Source: Bryoerythrophyllum caledonicum (lineage: Eukaryota > Streptophyta > Bryopsida > Pottiales > Pottiaceae). Taken from it: DNA of 64,000 nucleotides. Within the stretch, counting starts at the first letter, position 1; each line of letters begins with the position of its first letter. The stretch is taken from positions 20,222,462 through 20,286,461 of the forward strand of contig OZ020517.1 in assembly GCA_963971425.1 (NCBI GenBank), written 5' to 3'. A program made the position numbers and the translations under genes. The notes beneath the pieces are model-generated. The model was not told the DNA's origin. It ran no database searches and saw only the letters and a program-made list of their open reading frames with translations. Positions 1 to 14,996 of this stretch are shown here, piece after piece.

Positions 1-2290
1 TGCACCATTTCAAGCATTTGCCATTTTGGTGCACCATGCCATGCATACTCTATTGATCGGACGTACAAATTTAAGGTATACTCTACTAATCCATGGCAGT
101 ATTTTGGTTCATTAACAACATCTCCACCGGTTCTCCACACCAAGTACAGATCAAGGTACCAAAAAACTTCTTCCTTTCCACATAAAACCTAGAGATCTTC
201 ATATTTTTTATTTTCCCCACGGCATTATGTGGTGAAAGCCTTTTCATTGACCATTTGGGTATTCATTCTAAAACATACTGAGCTCACACAAAAATAAAAT
301 GTGAATTGATAATTTTTGAACCTCCACTCCTTGCTCAATTTTTTTGAATACACTACACCCTTTGTTTACCTCTAAAAATTCATGTACAAAGAACTTATAT
401 CATGCTTAACATGGTGGTAATGAATTTAGACCTTGTGTAGTGCAAAAATTGGACAATAAGTGAAGTCAAAGTCTGTTGATCCACTAAACGTAGGGAAGAA
501 AATGAATCCTTTTCTGCTTATCAAACACTATAATCTTTCATTCTTTGCGGTCAAAATTTATGAAATGTTTTGAGTATGTTACATAATAAGTCTCAAATGA
601 GATCTTACGTTTCAAACTAGAAATAAAAGTTTTGGTTATCTTCCTTATTCAATGCACTAAAACGAGCAGTTTTGAAGTGTTTTTGGTTTTAAAATGGCTT
701 TGTAATCTAGATGTTCAACGTCAGAAAGTGCCACTGGTGACCACAATAATCTACATGTATGGTGTCATATTTAAACATGGTAAGGCTCAGATATTGAAAT
801 GATCTCCAAATGAAAGATGATAGTTGAAGAGTCTTGAATCAAATATACAATCTCTAATAGCAATTCCAACTTTGATGGATTATAAGTCAAAACTAACAAG
901 AACTCGTATACATTAATTTGACTATAAATTGAAGTAAAATGCTTTGAACTACAAGTGCACTTAGAAGAGACTACTATGGTTCCACACTCCACCTCACACG
1001 GAAGCCGCCACCTTGGAAGATGTTAGGATTTGAGGGCAGTGAAGTTGCGAGGCTCCATAACCCACACTTCCATCTCCCACCACCTTGGATCTCTTTATTT
1101 CATGTAGATGGATGTCACGGAGGGTGGGCTAGCGGTAGGCCACTTTTTTCTGGGTTTTTTTAAATTTCGAGGGTCTATGAGGTTCTTTTGGATTGTTTTT
1201 GCCAAATTTCTAGCTTGCGGCCCTAAATCACCCCAGGAGGGCCCATCTTGGAATAAATAGGGCCCTCTTCCAACATAAAATTAGGGGTCAGGTTTTGTCC
1301 ACACCCTCCTTCCCTTACAAACCGTCTATATGGTTTAACCACTAAGATACCATGACAATTTCACACCAAAAACACTTCAAAATAGTTGGGTTCTAGTGCA
1401 ATGGATAAAGAAGGAAACAAAAACTTTGATTACTAGTTTTGACCGTAGGATCTCAAATACGACTTATTCAGTAAAATAATTTAAAATAATTATAAACTTT
1501 GACCGCACGGATTGAAAGATTATAGTGTTCAAAGTCAAACAAATGGTTCATTTTCTTCCCTGTGTTTAGTGGATCAACAAACTTTGACTTCACTTGGTGT
1601 CAGATTTTTGCACTAGACAAGGTCTAAATCCATTACCATTGTGTAAAGCATGATGTTAGTTCCTTGTACACCAAAGTTTAGACATAGAGGAGGGGTGTAG
1701 CATATTCAAAACAACTCTGCAAGGAGTGGAGGTTCAAAAGTTGCCAATTTGCATTTTAATTTTTTGTGAAATTAATATGTTTTAGATTGATAATCCAAAT
1801 GGTCAATCAGAAGATTAACACTACGAATTGCTGTGGAATTATTTTTTTTCAAATATATGAAGATCTCTAAGTTTTATGTGGAAAAGAAGAAGTTTTTTTG
1901 GTACCCTGCCCGACACTGTGTGAAAATATTTGAGTTGGGTTAATATGCTATTTTCCACTAAAAACAAGAACTTTTATTTTGACAATGTGAAGGGAAAAAA
2001 TATTACTCCTTAGCATTGAAAATCTCACATTCAACAAAGTGTCCTAGCAAAAAAAATTGGAGTTGCCCAAAGTGCCCGCTCTCCCCACTTGAAATTCAAA
2101 ACCCTATAACTTTTTCATTACATGTCGGATCAAGGAAAAAATTGTTCCTCCACTGAGGTCTTTGTAATGTCCTTCTCCAGTAAAAAAATTCAAAGTGGAA
2201 AGTTGGAAATTGACACCACAAGAACCCGACCAAACTTTCAAAAAACCCCCTTTTTACACTTGGTCCTTGAGGGGTTACAGAGCTCCCACC
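1..2290. repeat. Fragments of a dispersed TTAA-type repeat family, no gene seen
   Basis: No supported gene. About 240-560 (forward) and 1500-1740 (reverse complement) match each other and match parts of 45250-45500 and 57150-57400: a block with the shared phrase GAAGTCAAAGTCTGTTGAT followed by a conserved GAAGAAAATGAA-like stretch. The reverse copy ends near 2265-2279 with GTCCTTGAGGGGTTA, a decayed version of the CTTTAGGGGTTAA terminus seen elsewhere in the window. Around 1130-1320 lies a second repeat type with TAAATAGGGCCC, related to 50904-51173. About 725-870 is also repeated at 59230-59360 and weakly at 34160-34290. Confidence 0.6.
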
Positions 2291-2399
2291 ACCTCCACCT
2301 GCTGGTCACTTTGCCGCCACTGCCCATACTTGGGGACTTATCCGGCGCCTTCCCTGTTTACCAATTGAACGATTCCACCCTCCCATCTTTTTAAAGTAA

Positions 2400-4023
2400 A
2401 AAACCGTCACATATATCATTCCCTCATAACCAGCCCCCGGTCCACGTTCAGCTTTCCCTTCCTTCATTCTTATGATCTGAGCGCTTCTGTGCAACCAGCC
2501 AGCATTCCTCAAGCGTGCACATTCACCTCTTCACAGCTCCGGAGTGATCCAGATTGTGCAAGTTTGAGTGTGAAACCAGTGAGTACTGCAGAGAGAGTTG
2601 TCGGTATTCCTGTCTGTAACTATTACCAAGTTGCAAACTGGGACCTTTTTTGTGTGAAGGTGTTGCCTTTCTGTTTCTGTCACTGATTGAGAAGTGAATT
2701 GTGTCCTCGTTTGTTTCAGACATTGTGTGGATACGTGTCTAGTGCAGTTTTTGCGTGAGAGGGGCTTTCGTTTGAGGTGATTTTTTATTTATTTATTTGT
2801 AAAAGACAAAAAGATAGAAAGGGGTGTTTTTTTCCGTAGTGGTAGAGTGTTTCGCAAGGCATTGTGAAGGGGGGGCATTGTTGAGTTGTGAGGACCACAT
2901 TCGCAGCTTCTGTGAGTCGTTTGAGAGGGAATTTGGAGGTCATCTTGCAAGCCCAGTTGTGGTAGAGCCTGTTGCATTCTCTTGTAGTGAATTCTTGTTG
3001 AGCGATTCGAGGTTGGGCGTCAGTTTGCAATTCGTGGTGTTCGCCATTTTCCGAGCTGGATCGTTCAAAGAAAGTGAGGGACCCTGAGACCGATCCTTTT
3101 TGCAAAGGTGGAAAGCTGGATCCAGACGTAGTCTTTTGTTCCGTACGGTTGATAGTTTAGGAGCTTGGTTGAATAGCGCGTCATTGGATGGTTGTTCACG
3201 GGCATAGCCGAGGTGTTCGAAGGACTGGGACCTCGAGATAAGAGCACTGAATCTTCACAACTTGGATCCTGATGATGCCATAGCCAAAGCTGATCTCCGA
3301 TGTCCGCTGAGGAGGGAGCGCTACTGAGCAACACTGGTATGTCGCTACTGGCATTCGTGGTGATGAAGAGCTCTTTCCCTTGAGTTCCAACTTGTCACAC
3401 GGCTTTCGTTGGCTTTTAGATTTAGCATATTTCGATCCTTAGTTTACTTCAGAAAGAGGGGGAATATCAAATCTTACAGTAGTTCACTTTCAGTTCCAGT
3501 CGACTGTCTGCTTTTAGAGAAGTAGCAAGCTGATTCTAGAACACTACTACCTCGGTAGACGGTAGAAATCTCTCTAGAGTTTCAGGGAACGAGCCTTAAG
3601 AGTAAAATCAGTTAAGTTTTAGTCTTGTTAGCTTCTGGATCATAACTGGCACAAGAGGAGAAGCAGGAACGATGCTGTATGTGACAAGCTCAAACAGAAC
3701 GTCGTGCAAGGATATCCTTATGCGCTTTGCCTGCCTCCGCTCCGATGCATCATCTCAAGTGTGGAAAAGTGACATTTTGATGATAATCTTACCTGGGATG
3801 GTTACTTAATCCTTCCCCAACAGAACTTTCTGCCGACAATCCATCTTCACAAATTCAACGACCGAAGCTTCACTGGTGCTGACACTTTACATTGAACGGG
3901 TAAGTTTCTGTCGACAAAGCTTTGGAGTTAGCCTTTCAGCATCTTTGAGAAACTGATATCAGGTGGTGAATGTGTGCAGGTATTTGAAAACATTTCTGCT
4001 CTGGTGATAAGAAAGCAGCTCCA
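2400..4023 (+). promoter_or_regulatory. Probable promoter and 5' leader of the AP2/ERF-like gene
   Basis: No convincing coding sequence. The stretch is T/G-rich in the manner of a long plant 5' leader and contains several short upstream ORFs and GT-AG-like sites, for example a TGTGTGCAG acceptor-like site near 3980 shortly before the chosen ATG at 4024. The exact transcription start cannot be read from the sequence. The boundary with the upstream repeat is near 2300. Confidence 0.3.
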
Positions 4024-5190
4024 ATGCCAGACAGGGCGACCACTCCTGTCTATGATAAATGCACCTCCTGTGCATTTGCGTCTGAGAAAGGCTCACTTTA
4101 TGGGCCATGGCTTACCTCTCACACAGACTTTTGCTGTCTGTATAAGTTCAACCGGCAAGAGCAATCTGCTTCATGCCACCTCAAAACCGACAAAGGCACT
4201 TGTGACGGCCTTTGCAAGGATTGTCCTTCCGGGCTGAAGCTCCCGCAGCTGCAGATCGAGGTGCCATCGCAAATAAGCAGCGATGAAGGTACAGTCACTG
4301 CAAGCTTTCGATGATTTTGCTCCTCCTTTGGTATGAGTTCTCCATGATGCTAACATGTGTGACCTCCAGGCGCAACCGACGTGCCTCAGAGCTGCACATC
4401 CGGGAAGTCAAAGACGCCGAAAAGCTCAAGAATTGCACCACGGAAGCGCCGTGGATTCACCAAACTCACGATCGAGATCCGGCCACCGAAGTTCAAGAAG
4501 AAGCTTTGGTTTGGGACCTGGCAGGAGGAAGAGATAGAGCGAGCCAAGGACGCCATCAACTATTACATGGGAGGCAAGGAGCCATTCATCCTCCCCGACT
4601 CGCCGCTCATCTTCGCTCAGCATCCTCTGGGAATCGAGTACCGCGACCTGAAGCCCTCATGCGAGGAGTTCCTCCCGGTGGGCCAGAAACAGGTCCGCGC
4701 CAGCGTCTACTTCGCTAGGCGCGTCAAGGAGGTGATCAAAGCTGTCACTCGCGGCAAGAAGGAGAAGGTGCCTCAACCTTCCACAAAACCTCTCAAATCA
4801 AAGTTGCGCAGTACTGCCATAGCGCCTCTCTCCCCTGCTTCAACAACTCTTCCTTGCCCATCCGGTTCGACATCATCGTCAGTCATGCCGTGTGCATCTA
4901 GCTCCCAGTTCTCATCCGGGGACGACATGGTGTGGTACGGTGCAAGCTCTGAGGCACACTCAGGCCTGCTGCCATCTCCCTCCGAGGTGCCTTCATACGA
5001 AGGAGACATTCCAATGGAGCCTGAGCTATTCAGCTTATGTCATGAAGAAGAGTTCACTCTAGAAGGGATCACGTTTTCGAGTACTTCTTCCGTTGTGGCC
5101 TTGGGTGAAGGTGAAAGTGGCATGATTGACGACAGTGGCTTCACTTCACTCTTGTGGTCCTCAATGGACTCCAGACTCATCGACGACTAG
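4024..5190 (+). CDS. Divergent AP2/ERF-like transcription factor with Cys-rich N-terminus
   Basis: Two-exon model 4024-4288 and 4370-5190. The donor GAAG|GTACAG and acceptor CCTCCAG|GC join in frame, giving about 361 residues. Residues about 10-70 are rich in Cys and His and may bind a metal. Residues about 115-165 resemble the second half of an AP2/ERF DNA-binding domain: a basic strand with an EIRPP core, then KKLWFGTW and a helix with AKDAINYYMGG, ending in a PDSP motif often found after the AP2 helix. The first strand, normally YRGVRQR, is poorly recognisable, so DNA binding is inferred. The C-terminal half is Ser/Thr/Pro-rich and then acidic, as in activation domains. Introns are rare in ERF genes, which makes this structure notable. 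The stop is TAG. It could instead be an unrelated lineage-specific protein. Confidence 0.6.
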
Positions 5191-5760
5191 ATGTGTCTTG
5201 TCTATATCCTTATATGTCTTCCACATTGTAATGTGTACTTTCTGATTCTATTCCAACCTGCCGCCTCTCCAAGCCATGTTCAAGTGTACCTACATCCTTC
5301 GACGTGAACTAAGAGCTGGCAGTCGATAGTTTTATGTACGTAGTTAGGTAGGTTTTGATTTCGCATCATTGATGAGCATGTGAGTACCCACTTCCTGTCC
5401 ATTGTTCATAAGCATGAACAGATCATTTTGTACAAATATCATGACATATTCTTGTCATTCGTGAACTTCCCTGTACAAGAGCAATTGAACTGTATATTAG
5501 ATGATGATGTGGCGACTTAGTAGGGTTTAATAATGAAGTATGCAATGTTTTACATAGTAAGCACAATGTTCAGTTTCAACTTTTCTGTACTCTTTTGTAA
5601 GTGCAACACTAGACACATCGAATGCAGAACTTGTGCTAATCGAACCATTTGTGTAGATCATAGTCGGAAAACAACAGGTAGGTCCAAAAAGTATGTCTAC
5701 TGCAAAGACCTCACTGAATGTCTCGTAATGTGACTTCTTCCTGTGCTGAACAGCCAATCG
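5191..5760 (+). other. Probable 3' UTR and intergenic DNA
   Basis: AT-rich sequence after the AP2-like stop with no recognisable coding potential. It separates this gene from the convergent GAPDH gene, whose stop lies at 6004. Likely holds the polyadenylation regions of both genes. Confidence 0.4.
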
Positions 5761-6003
5761 TAGTAATGAACGCTAATCTCAGGTGGTTCTGAACGCTATA
5801 TAAATCTATCAAAAATTGAACACTAACGTCAATGAAGAGTTTGTAACAAATCCACTAAGAGATCAATCACCACAACGATGCATCTCATTTTAGCTCATTA
5901 ACTAACAAAAGCAATCGTGAAATTTGGTCTCCTATTTATTATCCCCCGCCTCTTGCCTGCCCAAACACCAGAAAAAAGTGATCACCCATCACACAAATGG
6001 GAT

Positions 6004-8136
<2,133 letters not shown>

Positions 8137-9000
8137 TGTCGTCGGAAAACCACTCCTGCATGGTGAAACAAATACCACACCATCAGAACATAGATCAAAC
8201 CACCCTCCCCAGCCAATCTAAACCTACCCAAAAAATTAAAAAAAAACGCAGGCCGATCACCCCTGACCAAACCAAACACACCCCAGCCGCCACCTTTCAT
8301 AACGGCAACGTACCCAACCACCAACCTCGAAAAACGAACCGTTCGATGAAAAAAGAAGCAAGGAACTAATGCCCTGAGAACCTGAATCGGGAGCTTACGC
8401 AGAGAAGAGCGATCGAGAGACGGAGCACAATCGATCGGAGCAAGACGGCCGCAGCAACAACAATGCATGAGTACAGTAGCGACTGCTGCGCTAAAGAACC
8501 CTTCCGAATGGATGAATCCTTGATCTCATCGCCTGTGAATGGATGAATACTCGATCTCATCGCCTGTCGATGGATGATATGCTTGCCTCGAGGAGCTTCC
8601 ACAAGCAGCTGCCTGTAGGTTGAGGGCCAGTAACCCCCGGGGGACCTGAAACCGCAGCATCTACTTCGGGAGAGGATTTCAGATGATGAATGTACTCCGC
8701 TGGTGGATATTCCCTAGCATACGCGGAGAATCGAGAGGCTGGCTGCTGCCGGCGGTAGAGGGGCCTTTTTTGCGACCGGGCGGGGTAGTTGACACGGTAG
8801 GAAGGAGCGGTAGGAAAGAGTGAGGGATCTTTTGGACGTTGGGGGTTGGAGCTGGGTTTTCCCTTGGAAGGGGCCAAAGAACAAGTGCAGGTTTTGCGGT
8901 GCTGGCTTGCGTTCACACTGCGGACGCCGAGGGATTCGAGAAGGCGCAGCCATGGAAGTAGAAAAAAATAAAATAAAATAAAAATGAACTCCGGTACTGC
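8137..9000 (-). promoter_or_regulatory. GAPDH 5' leader and upstream region
   Basis: GC-richer sequence directly upstream of the GAPDH ATG. A 5' UTR intron is possible: there are donor-like sites just above 8136 and no in-frame coding extension. An imperfect direct repeat ('TGGATGAAT...CTCATCGCCTGT') occurs at about 8508-8570. Nothing else is recognised. Confidence 0.35.
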
Positions 9001-9745
9001 GAGGGGCCCGGAGTGAATAAAGTGTCTGTTTGTTCCATCACTAGACTAATGTTTGTCGGATATAGGTTTAGGCCTGTTTTACACTTCGGTGGAGAACTCC
9101 ATCGGTTGGTCAAGAAGTCTCGGCCAAGACATGGTTGTTTGAGTGAGCGGTGGATGTTGGACAAGACAAAAAAAGAATAAAATAATGCATGTAGAAGTCT
9201 TGACCGGTTGGTAGTGTAAACACCCAACAGTGAAGTCCACTGGCCAGCTTCGTAAGGTGAAGACCATCGGTGAACTTCACCACCAAGAAAGTTTATGCTA
9301 GCCAATGGAAACCACAATTTCTAATGGTCCCCATGGATATATTATGTACACTATGGGCTCCGTTGAACTACAAAAGTTTATATCTTTTGCATCGAATGTC
9401 CAAATGTAGTGACAGTTGTTGGGAAAAAAGCCCCTACTTGTCTAGTTTGTGTGGTAAAAATTTCACATGAATACAATATACATGTTGTTAGCACACACAA
9501 CCATGTTATATTTGATATGTTTCAAACCTTTTAATTATTGGCTTGCCTTTTCTTCAATTACCACATAAGGCTTGTTGATGCTGACATTAGTTTAAGTAAC
9601 AACACACCTATGTGCTTACTGTGGGTTGTACTTTATAATTTTTATACTACAAAAAGAAATTGATTTGGTTGTTCAAAATTTATTTACCAAAAGTACATCA
9701 AGAAAATAGAAGGCACTTTTGTTCATTTGTAAAATATATTCGAGA
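9001..9745. other. Intergenic DNA, nothing recognised
   Basis: AT-rich sequence with only short, compositionally non-coding ORFs. A short phrase around 9420-9470 (CTTGTCTAGTTTGTGTGGTAAAA) recurs at about 10765-10790, so some of it is dispersed repeat. Confidence 0.4.
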
Positions 9746-10116
9746 TACCGTAGGTGAACCTCTAGTTCGGCACTTCCATGCCAAATAATTATTTAAAGTG
9801 ATTGAAGGCCATTCGGCATCCAAAATAAGAATAATTTTATTTTCGGCAAGAAATCACAAATTACTGTATTTAGCACATTTCACAACCGTGGGGTTTGAAC
9901 CCAAGACCTCGGGGTTCTAAATCAAAGCGACCATGCATGCACATCCTCGAAGGGAGGCTTTTCCAAGCCCCACTCCCCTTTGATGTATTCCAATGTGACA
10001 AAATTTGTAAGTATATAGTTTCTCTAGTTTCGGCAATTTCATAAAATATTTTCCCACTTAGTTTGGCAAGCATTTTTCTAATTAATAAACGCCGAACTAA
10101 AGGTTCACCTACGGTA
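9746..10116. mobile_element. 367-bp MITE with 24-bp inverted termini flanked by TA
   Basis: The left end starts CCGTAGGTGAACCTCTAG at 9748 and the right end is its inverse, finishing CACCTACGG at 10114. The termini match at 23 of 24 positions, including the GTTCGGC continuation. Both ends are flanked by TA (9746-9747 and 10115-10116), the duplication expected for Tc1/mariner-type elements. It has no coding capacity, so it would be mobilised in trans. The interior contains a tRNA-like B-box on the minus strand (9891-9901). Superfamily assignment is inference from the TA flanks. Confidence 0.75.
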
Positions 10117-13100
10117 TATGTTTCTTATGGTCATATAGATTCCATATGGGTCATAATCGCATTCCATATCAATTTTAACATAAAATCAATATTGTTTCAA
10201 TCCTTCTTGAGATCATATTGTAAAAAGACGATATGAAGTTGGTATACAATACTTTCAATACAATATTTATATAAATGAAATATGAAAAATAACACATAAT
10301 ATGAAAAAAAAAATTAGTTTGAAACTTTAGGACATTGTTTTTCATGTGGACAATAATTGACCCAAGTAATAGAAATGAAATGATTTTTGCACATTGAAAG
10401 AGTGTGAAAAAGAAATCTCAAAAGATTTTAATTTAAAAATATAGAAAAGATATACCTTGACAACGATTGATGTCCAAATATAAGGTCAAACTCAAAAGCA
10501 ACTATTCTAAATAAAACATGTACCATCAATATAAGTTTTTTTTAAAATTTCCTTCCAACTTTTTGCCAATGTCATCTTCTCTTTTCCTTTGAATTTCTTC
10601 AATGTGCCAACTCTTTGTAGATGAAAAATCATTTTCTAAATTGGCTTTTGATTTCTTTGAACAAAGGATGGTTATAAGGTCCCCCATGCGTTTTTGGCCG
10701 CAATCACCTTTCAAAATCTATACATTTTACATGTAGTAAAACTTGTTGGAAAAAATGGTACCACTTGTCTAGTTTGTGTGGTAAAAAGTTCACATGATTT
10801 CAGCATACAATGTAATTTTGTATTTTGTAAAATGCGCATCTTTGAAAAAAAACAAGTATTGAAAAAGGACCTTCCACCAAGAAGTTAGAGCACGCCAAAG
10901 TTGCAGTGGTCAAAATTGACCCTGAATTTTTTGGCACAACCCCCTTCCACTAAAATGCACGTAATTCATTCAATACTAGTTGAACTAACTTGAAATTTGT
11001 ACCACGTAAACTAGACAAAAATGTGCAACTTACTCAACAATTTTTTTCCAAATAGACACTCATGGAAGAAGAAGCAAGAACTCGAGCTGTAGTAAAATTC
11101 AAAAAAGTATAGGTTTTTTAAGAAACATCAAACTAACTATCTATGCAGAAAGATTAGAGACTTCACCAAGAGTGCTTTGGTAGTTGAAGACTTCCACAGA
11201 GTAATGCAAAGCCAAAGAGAAACACTACTCTGGTGATGCAAGTCGTATCAAAGGACTTGTAACGGAAGTGCGAATTTGCAGGGGGGAGAAAATATTTTAA
11301 GTAAGTTCTTATTCTCCAGTGGGTATTGCTCCATTTCCCTTGAATTCTTGGCGGGTGGAGTTTTCCACCATAGTATAAAGCGGGCCTTAGTAGTATGGAA
11401 CTACTTCCCCCTCTTGAAGGTATTCGCTATGACAGCAATAACTAGTAACCAGTACCTAAGGGGCGGTTTACACTACGGACCAAGAACTTGTCCCATGCAC
11501 TTCTAAAATCTGTAATTGGCTCCATGAACTTGTCCCGGGATGACTTTAGTTTTTTTTAGGGGGCCCAACATTACTGTAGATAAAATGGTGGCCACCCTTT
11601 ATTACCTCATATCATTACACTTTGAACTCGAAGTAAAAAAGGTCATCGCTTTCCTTGTATCATTTCCTCATTTGTCTTATGTGCCTTGATTCTTGATGTA
11701 TTTTGTTGTTTTGGCTTATTTGTTTCCCTTCGTTTTTTAAAGGCAAAACTGCCCTTTTTAGGCATTCATTAAAAAAATCAACACGCCCACTTTTTAGTAC
11801 ATGGTCATTGCTCCCGGTCCAAGTTTGGTTTACACTTAGTGAGAGGCCCGCTGGCTTTAAAAATTACATTTTTCTTAAGTGTGACCATGGAAGTGTGACC
11901 ATGGAATTAATCCATTTTCCTTGGTCATGGCTCTTGATCTGTAGTGTTAACCGCCCCCAACAACCAAGGACCAAATTAGAGCCACAAGGCTCTATTCAAA
12001 GAGATGATATGTGGAGGTTAAGTGTGTGCTTTTAGGATGTATCATTTAGTTCTAGGAGAGGTTGGTTGTTTTCAATTTTTTGCTTGTGTAGGAGAATGGA
12101 CATCCCATGTTCGATAGCAAATTTTTGTGAATGTCTTCTTAATTGGATTAATGAGGATATGGAATGTTTTTTTGAGACTTTTCATACAGGGGATAAAGGT
12201 AGCAGCTGTAGCTCCGACGGCGATGACAATTAGGGGGTCAACTTTCCATCCAAGAGTAGTGATGTCGTTAATGAGTGGTTCATGTTTATTAATTTTGTTT
12301 TCAATTGCTTCTGGAGAAAATCTATCATTACAATATTTGAATTTGATAAATTGGATAGTAATATTTGAATTTGATAACTTGGAAATTTGATAAATTGGAT
12401 GGTTGATGTGGTTTGGTGGGGGGGCTTTATTCTAACACATAATATGTCTGGTTTAAATCTGGCATTGCAATGACATCTTTGGGTTCCACATGTGCATGGA
12501 AGTACCCATTTGTCTATGTTAGGGAAACTTTCCGAGATTAGACCAAGGTTGTGAATTAGGTCTTGTTTTTTGAGATATTTATCTAGAAATCTAATGGGGT
12601 CTTTGTTTGGGGTGTCTTCCATAGAAGACCAACTATCTCTTTGAAAATTCTTTTTGAATTTCAAATTATATTTCTAAAATCTGTAGAGACTAAAATAAAG
12701 TGTTCCCATGTACTCTACATCAAAAAACATATTAATATGCATTATTTCTTCTTAATGATGCATTTATAAGGAACATATTACATGTAGTTTTGTCTAAAGA
12801 CATAATGTGCACTACACCACCTACCGTACCCCAAGGTCTAGTTCAACAACCTTGTGTCGAACTAATTAATTTTTCCTCGCACAGTGGTTTGGACTTAATG
12901 GATATCACCTAGATATTACACAAGTATCACATAGATATTATATGAGTATGACCTTGGCATCACATGGATATCACCTTAGACAATGTGTATATATTTTCCA
13001 AGAAATTCGGACACTAGCCATTTTGAATTAATTATGTACGAAGTAGACCTCCACATAGGGTATGTCTTGAAGATGGCGTTTACTAGAATTTTTGACATGA

Positions 13101-14380
13101 TTTTTAAAACCATTCTTAGAGGTTTTCCATTGTGTCAAGTTTAAACTTCGAGACATTTAAAGAAGATTTTATGAGTGAATAAATGATTAGAGAAAGAGAT
13201 GAAGTAGTACGCTAGAGCCTCTTATTCATCACAAATAGTCACAATTATAGTGATTGTTTGGTATGTCATATGCTTCTACATCACAATGAATTATCAAATT
13301 ATAGTTGCTTTTAAATATAGAGCATGAAGTAAAAAGATAAGTATTCAAACTAGGGTGGTATGGTTTAGTATGGTATAGTAAGTTCGTTTATTAGGTTATC
13401 TGATGTAAGTTCTCCCTCATTGAACATAAGTGGCCATTGCCACAATTGAAATAAGTGATTTTGAGTACATTGTTCTACACATAAACTATCACGACATTTG
13501 TCCAAAAATCAAATCTTTGTTACATCATAATTATCAAAAGATAAGCATATATAAAAAAAGCTTCAAGCTAAGGTGTATCACATTGTATACAGTATTCAAA
13601 ATGGGAAGAAAAGGTTCTTTTTTGGGAAAGAAACAAAAAAAATGAAAAAAAAGAACTTACAAAAAAAGAGTTGTTTGTAAATTGTTTGTTTAAAGTTGAT
13701 TTAAATTGGTTGTTTAACCCTTTAGTGCCAAGGAGGCCCAAACAAGGACTTCACGCACTATTTTTGGAAAATATTTGTGAATCCACCCACTTGTACGCTT
13801 TGTCTATTTTAGAACGGAGGTGCCCCTTGAAATTTGGGATGACATGCAACTCTCAAATGCCAAATTTTTTGATTGCTATAGCCTTCATAAAAATGATTTC
13901 CGTGAATTAGTGTTGCAATGATATGTATCCATTGTGTACATGATGTTTTGCATAATCTATCAAAGTCAACACTAAAGGCTTAAAATTATCCAAAGTTACC
14001 AAAATACACCGGTATATTTATTTAGGATACCACAAAATATTTGTTTACTCTTAATAACTATTATATATGGAAGAGCTTGGTGGTGTCTAATCTAGAACCT
14101 TTTATATTAAAAGAATACAACCATGTCATATTTTCATCCAATATTTTCATTCCATCCACAATCCACGCTCACATAGACTAGTGCACTATTCAAGGCTTAT
14201 TACAAAATTAGACAATGACAAAAAGGGTTGCAACAATGATCATACAATGTCTAATGTAGTCTTTCATGGGTATGGAAGAGTTGGTGCTCTCTAAACTCAA
14301 GTAAAAAATAGTTTTAACCCCCTTTGAGATGGAAAAAGGAAAGGTCTCAGCCGTCTCTCTCATCTCTGAACTAAAAACCT
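10117..14380. other. Repeat-rich intergenic region without a supported gene
   Basis: Over 4 kb of AT-rich DNA. The longest open frame, 12230-12664 on the minus strand (144 residues), has a CTCGTQRCHC cluster but no recognised family; it could be a decayed transposon gene. About 12825-13056 may be a degraded inverted-terminal element: ACCGTACCCCAAGGTCTAG on the left and a poor inverse near 13040. Nothing else is supported. Confidence 0.35.
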
Positions 14381-14437
14381 AGGTCTAATTAGGGCTAATT
14401 TCAATAATGAAAAATGAAAAAAAGAGGTATACATCAA

Positions 14438-14540
14438 ATTAGGGTTTCCGTAATCACGATACTTTAAATTAGGGCTTCCGTAATCACGATACATTGAACT
14501 AGGGTTTCCATACTCGCGATTCATTAAATTAGGGTTCCTT
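14438..14540 (+). repeat. Short tandem repeat with telo-box-like TTAGGGTTT cores
   Basis: About four diverged copies of a roughly 30-35 bp unit containing AAATTAGGGTTTCC followed by a CGCGAT or CACGAT element. It lies about 450 bp upstream of the ATG at 14997. AGGGTTT telo-boxes are known in plant promoters, so a promoter role is possible, but this is inference. Confidence 0.55.
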
Positions 14541-14996
14541 TATCTCAAAATTTGTGTGAGATTTGAAGAACTGCTATGGATTTTTCCTTCTGCTTGGGAT
14601 TCCTTTGATTGAAACAGGTGGTATTGGTTTGCGGCAGTAATCGTAGTACGTTATGAAACCTTGTGATCGCTGAGGCGGAGATCCACCTGAGTCTGTGAAA
14701 ACTCACGTGGATTTTGGGAGTAGTTTCTTCGGTTTGGCAGATAGAAGTTGCAGTCGTTGAAGAGATGCTGATTTTTACGAAAGAAATTGGAGCAGGATGT
14801 GAGAGAAGGCAGGAGAATCTGCGAGGAGTTCGGTGTTCAGGAGCTCAGATATGTGATCTTCAATCTTTCAGGAGTTGGAGACCCACCATGCTCCGCTACC
14901 TGTTCCAATTCTCAAGCAGGACGAGGATCAAGCAGTCACGCTTAGGAGCTATGGTTTTGGAAAGACGTTCTCTGAGAAGGTTACCGTTGCTGTAAG

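Noticed and set aside
4981-5330. Apparent read-through after the AP2-like TAG stop
   Set aside because: The downstream frame is open for about 40 codons but looks like 3' UTR; it does not support TAR decoding in host genes.
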